Origin: Oscillospiraceae bacterium
GTDB lineage: Bacteria; Bacillota; Clostridia; Oscillospirales; Ruminococcaceae
Length of the DNA: 9,173 nt
Assembly: GCA_029005335.1 (NCBI GenBank)
Contig: JAQXFT010000190.1
Coordinates: 1-9,173 of the forward strand
Reading direction: 5' to 3'
In this document: in pieces, positions 7,048 through 9,173 of the stretch
Layout: each line of letters opens with the position of its first letter
Position numbering within the stretch: position 1 is the stretch's first letter
The notes under the pieces: model-generated
Databases searched by the model: none
Told to the model about the DNA's origin: nothing
The model's input: the letters and a program-made list of their open reading frames with translations, nothing else
Program-made: the position numbers and the translations under genes

Positions 7048-8634
7048 ATGAGCGAAAATGTAATTTTAAGAACTACTAAATTTGGTCAGACAGGTTTCGT
7101 CATTGAGGACGTAAACCAGTACCTCGACGAACTTAATGACAAAATTATACATCTGGAGGAGGAGCTTGCAAAGGCTAATGCGGAAAACGATAACCTTAAA
7201 AAAGCTCTTGACGGAAAAGGTATTGCAGTCCCTTCTGAAAGCCTTGCTGAACTGGCTGACGCTAAAAGTGAAATTGAAAGACTTAAAACACAGCTCGAAG
7301 CAGCAAAGAAAAATCCGTCAGGCGGTCTTAACGGTGCAAGAGGTGCAGAGGTAATCAAGCTTGAAACTGAACTTAAAAACATCAAGGCTGAAAATGAAAG
7401 GCTTAAAAAACAGGTCGATTATGCAAGACAGCAGCTTGCCGGTAAAGGCGGAAGTCTCCAGTTATCAGACCCTAAGACAGAAGAGGAGCTTGCTGAGGCT
7501 AAGGCTGAAATCGAAAAGCTCAGAACTCAGATGGAAATCGCTAAACAGCGTATGAATGAAATAAAAAATAAATTTTCATCAGTAAATCCGGCTGAGATAA
7601 ATTCACTGAGGTCAGAGCTTAATGCAAAAAATCAGGGACTGAAAGCCCTTGAAAATGAAATCAATGACCTTAAAAATATTGTCTCCGAAAAAGAAGCTGA
7701 AATCGCTGAGATTAAAGCACAGAAGGATTCCGAAATAGCTAAGATAACCAAGGAGAAAAATAAGGAAATCGAAGAAGCTAAAGCCAGTGCAACACCTGGT
7801 GCAATGTTCGACAGCATAATCAAAGTGGCTAACGAACAGGCAGAGGCTATCAAATCCGAGGCAAGAAAAAGTATTGAGGACGACAGAGCAGAGGCTGAAA
7901 AGGTTCTCAAAGAAGCCAGAGCAGAAGCCGATAAAACTATAAAAGATGCTCAGGCAGAGGCTGAAAAAACTATCAGTATAGCTAATACAACGGCTGATTC
8001 ATACATAAGAGAGGCTAACTCAAAGGCTGATGTCATAAGAAAACAGGCTAATGAACAGGCTGAAAAAACTATATCCAATGCAAATAAAGAAGCTGACCGC
8101 TTAAACTCCATGACTGATGTCGTAAGAAATATGCTCCGCAATGAGATTGAAGGCGTAAGCTCCAAGCTTGAATTTATGGCAGGTGCTGTTGAGAAAATAA
8201 CCTCTCAGACTCAGGACAGACTCAAAGAAGCTAATATAGCTGTTGAGGAAGCAAGAAAATCTCTTGTTGATGATAAGAGCAGTAAGGAAAATAAATCTGA
8301 AGCTCCTGAAAATAAATCTGAACCTGAAAAAGCTGATAAGCCTGATTCAAATTCAGACAAGAAAAAATCTGAAAAAGCTCCGGAGCCTAAAAATGAGAAA
8401 AATATCAAAAAGCCTGTAAACTTTGATTTTGATATGGCTGAGCTTGTAAAAGCCGCTGAAATGGAAGCTGCCAATAATCCTGTTCAGGAGGAAGAACAGC
8501 CCGCTCCAGCTCCCGTAAAGCATGAGCCTACTAAGAAAGAAAAACAGGATAAGAAAGTAAACAATTTTAACTTCGATATGGCTGAGCTTGTTAAGGCTGC
8601 TGAAGCAGATGCCGCTAAAAGCGTAGATGTCTGA
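7048..8634 (+). CDS. DivIVA-like coiled-coil protein with duplicated C-terminal motif
   Basis: Probably a cytoplasmic self-assembling scaffold of the division or polar-growth machinery; the exact role is unknown. Residues 11-31 resemble the DivIVA N-terminal domain (GFVIEDVNQYLDEL against the Bacillus GYDEDEVNEFL pattern), but the Phe-Arg pair that inserts into membrane in B. subtilis DivIVA aligns with Gln-Thr here. Residues 32-88 and 101-167 are two related coiled-coil blocks. More coiled coil runs to about 245. Residues 281-357 are seven contiguous 11-residue repeats. Residues 398-455 are a Lys/Glu/Ser/Pro linker. The end carries two copies of a motif with core FDMAELVKAAE (457-475 and 504-523). 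There is no signal peptide, membrane segment or enzyme motif. At 528 residues it is about three times the size of B. subtilis DivIVA (164). It has its own promoter and ATG (CGGAG 10 bases upstream). The coiled-coil assignment is firm; DivIVA membership is moderately sure. Confidence 0.8.
   Translation: MSENVILRTTKFGQTGFVIEDVNQYLDELNDKIIHLEEELAKANAENDNLKKALDGKGIAVPSESLAELADAKSEIERLKTQLEAAKKNPSGGLNGARGAEVIKLETELKNIKAENERLKKQVDYARQQLAGKGGSLQLSDPKTEEELAEAKAEIEKLRTQMEIAKQRMNEIKNKFSSVNPAEINSLRSELNAKNQGLKALENEINDLKNIVSEKEAEIAEIKAQKDSEIAKITKEKNKEIEEAKASATPGAMFDSIIKVANEQAEAIKSEARKSIEDDRAEAEKVLKEARAEADKTIKDAQAEAEKTISIANTTADSYIREANSKADVIRKQANEQAEKTISNANKEADRLNSMTDVVRNMLRNEIEGVSSKLEFMAGAVEKITSQTQDRLKEANIAVEEARKSLVDDKSSKENKSEAPENKSEPEKADKPDSNSDKKKSEKAPEPKNEKNIKKPVNFDFDMAELVKAAEMEAANNPVQEEEQPAPAPVKHEPTKKEKQDKKVNNFNFDMAELVKAAEADAAKSVDV
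7141..7548 (+). repeat. Duplicated coiled-coil block in the DivIVA-like protein
   Basis: Protein-level duplication. Unit 1 is residues 32-88 (7141-7311) and unit 2 is residues 101-167 (7348-7548). Each has a helix with LE-EL then AEN-LKK, a break containing GKG, then a helix of the form LAE-AK-EIE-L-TQ-E-AK. Unit 2 has about ten extra residues around the break. The DNA has diverged, so the duplication is old. Confidence 0.7.
7888..8118 (+). repeat. Seven contiguous 11-residue (hendecad) repeats
   Basis: Residues 281-357 fall into seven exact 33-base units starting at 7888, 7921, 7954, 7987, 8020, 8053 and 8086. The shared pattern is x-x-A-[ED]-K-x-I-x-x-A-N, for example AEADKTIKDAQ and EQAEKTISNAN. 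One more unit at residues 263-273 is set off by a 7-residue insert. An 11-residue period favours a near-straight or right-handed coiled coil instead of the left-handed heptad type. Confidence 0.85.
8416..8616 (+). repeat. Paired C-terminal motif (core FDMAELVKAAE)
   Basis: Copy 1 is encoded at 8416-8472 (residues 457-475) and copy 2 at 8557-8616 (residues 504-523), separated by a Pro/Glu/Lys-rich linker. Both begin with Val-Asn, have an aromatic-acidic lead (NFDF or NFNF) and continue with the identical 10-residue core DMAELVKAAE. Synonymous differences between the copies show that selection, not recent copying, keeps the protein motif. It looks like a short linear binding motif in a disordered tail. 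Confidence 0.85.
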
Positions 8635-8654
8635 GCCTTCTGAAACATATGAGC

Positions 8655-8678
8655 GGACGGATTCTTTAAATTCCGTCC
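8655..8678 (+). terminator. Possible weak terminator hairpin after the DivIVA-like gene
   Basis: GGACGGA (8655-8661) pairs with TCCGTCC (8672-8678) in a 7-bp GC-rich stem with a 10-base loop, 20 bp after the stop codon. No T-run follows directly; the next run is TTTT about 20 bases on. It may be an inefficient terminator or an mRNA 3'-end stabiliser. No better candidate lies between this gene and the next promoter. Confidence 0.4.
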
Positions 8679-8767
8679 TGCAATGTGCAAAATGCCCAGT
8701 TTTAGTGTGCTATTTATGGAGAAGATGACGTTTTTTTGTCATATATATATTTTTTATCAAAAAATCA

Positions 8768-8796
8768 TTGACAAATTCTGCTTTTGATTGTATAAT
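8768..8796 (+). promoter_or_regulatory. Perfect consensus sigma-A promoter of the zinc-ribbon gene
   Basis: TTGACA (8768-8773), a 17-bp spacer and TATAAT (8791-8796) match the housekeeping consensus at all 12 positions. An AT-only tract rich in A and T runs (8741-8765) lies directly upstream and could act as an UP element. Transcription should begin near 8803, giving a leader of about 80 bases. Confidence 0.92.
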
Positions 8797-8805
8797 GATT
8801 ATTGA

Positions 8806-8823
8806 ACAGCAGTTCTATGCTGT
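8806..8823 (+). promoter_or_regulatory. Stem-loop at the 5' end of the zinc-ribbon mRNA leader
   Basis: ACAGCA (8806-8811) pairs perfectly with TGCTGT (8818-8823) around the loop GTTCTA. A smaller alternative, GAAC (8804-8807) with GTTC (8812-8815), would exclude it. Because it sits within a few bases of the predicted start site, it could protect the mRNA 5' end. There is no recognisable riboswitch; a regulatory role is inference. Confidence 0.45.
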
Positions 8824-8884
8824 ATGAACGTGACGGTAATTTATTACAGCCATGCTCTAAATATTTTAAGCGAGGTATATAATT

Positions 8885-9157
8885 ATGGAAGACAAGACAT
8901 TAGTCTGCAAGGAATGCGGTAAAGAGTTCGTTTTCACTGCCGGCGAACAGGAATTCTATGCTGAAAAAGGCTTTGAAAACGAGCCGCAGAGATGCAAGGC
9001 TTGCCGTGATGCAAGAAAAAATGCTAACAGAAACGGCAGAGTTATGTATACAGGCGTATGTGCTTCATGCGGTCAGGAAGCTAAAGTTCCTTTTGAACCT
9101 AAGGAAGGCAAGCCAATCTATTGCAGCGAGTGCTTTGCAAAAAAAGACCAGAACTGA
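8885..9157 (+). CDS. Small double zinc-ribbon protein (CxxC-x17-CxxC type)
   Basis: A 90-residue protein with two zinc ribbons and no other domain. Ribbon 1 uses C8/C11 and C37/C40; the stretch between includes KEFVFTAGEQEFYAEKGF and matches, from memory, the 'probable zinc-ribbon' family (zf-trcl). Ribbon 2 uses C59/C62 and C80/C83 with exactly 17 residues between the pairs, the pattern called the CxxC-x17-CxxC domain. All eight Cys are present, so two Zn2+ sites are expected. Between them lies a basic segment (RDARKNANRNGR, 41-52) suited to nucleic-acid contact. The function of such proteins is unknown; RNA or DNA binding is inference. The ATG at 8885 follows GAGG (8872-8875) at 9 bases. 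A perfect consensus promoter drives it alone, suggesting a separate transcription unit that is not functionally tied to division. Confidence 0.85.
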   Translation: MEDKTLVCKECGKEFVFTAGEQEFYAEKGFENEPQRCKACRDARKNANRNGRVMYTGVCASCGQEAKVPFEPKEGKPIYCSECFAKKDQN

Positions 9158-9173
9158 TTTAAAAAAATCATCT

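Noticed and set aside
7888..8118. 33-base periodic units read as a CRISPR-like or minisatellite DNA repeat
   Set aside because: The period is in the protein (11 residues per unit) and the DNA units are diverged, in frame and contiguous without spacers.
8725..8742. ATGAC/GTCAT hairpin with a T-rich loop as a terminator of the DivIVA-like gene
   Set aside because: The T-run is in the loop and not after the stem, and the stem is only 5 bp.
8749..8765. ATTTTTT-ATC-AAAAAAT inverted repeat as a terminator or operator
   Set aside because: It is an AT-only 7-bp stem just upstream of the -35; it is more likely an A/T tract acting as an UP element, or background.
9155..9170. TGATTT-AAAA-AAATCA inverted repeat as a terminator of the zinc-ribbon gene
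   Set aside because: It is AT-rich, overlaps the stop codon, and the window ends 3 bases later, so neither a longer stem nor a T-run can be seen.

Overview
The window is a division and cell-wall (dcw) locus, with every gene on the + strand. In order it holds the 3' part of mraY, then ftsW (or spoVE), murG, murA and ftsQ/divIB. After a 207-bp gap come ftsZ, a 528-residue DivIVA-like coiled-coil protein, and a 90-residue double zinc-ribbon protein. AT-leaning composition, strong AGGAGG ribosome binding sites, a DivIB-type protein and murA lying between murG and ftsQ point to a low-GC Gram-positive. An anaerobic Clostridia member of the Ruminococcus/Oscillospiraceae kind is my best guess; the genus is inference from gene order and protein style, not a database match.

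Bases 1-5479 are five tightly spaced genes (18-57 bp apart) that read as one operon. MraY makes lipid I, MurG makes lipid II, FtsW polymerises lipid II at the septum, MurA makes the first committed cytoplasmic precursor, and FtsQ/DivIB scaffolds the septal synthase. murD, which lies between mraY and spoVE in Bacillus subtilis, is not there; murB, murC and ftsA are also absent from the window.

Bases 5480-6919 form a separate ftsZ unit with its own extended -10 promoter and a clear rho-independent terminator. FtsZ has an intact GTPase core, but its C-terminal peptide is unlike the usual proline- and arginine-containing FtsA/SepF/ZipA-binding tail.

Bases 6920-8634 carry the DivIVA-like gene under its own strong promoter. 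The protein has a short DivIVA-like head, a duplicated coiled-coil block, seven contiguous 11-residue repeats, a disordered charged linker and two copies of a conserved motif (core FDMAELVKAAE) at the C-terminus. That motif loosely resembles the FtsZ tail. The ftsZ and DivIVA-like promoters also share an inverted repeat, TATCA-N(4-5)-TGATA, overlapping the -10. This protein and its possible link to FtsZ are the least explained and most interesting part of the window.

Bases 8635-9173 hold a perfect consensus promoter, a leader with a 5' stem-loop, and the small zinc-ribbon gene, which is probably strongly expressed. I see no tRNA, rRNA, CRISPR array, transposon or phage gene. No stretch above 300 bases lacks a gene; the longest gap is 250 bases (8635-8884).
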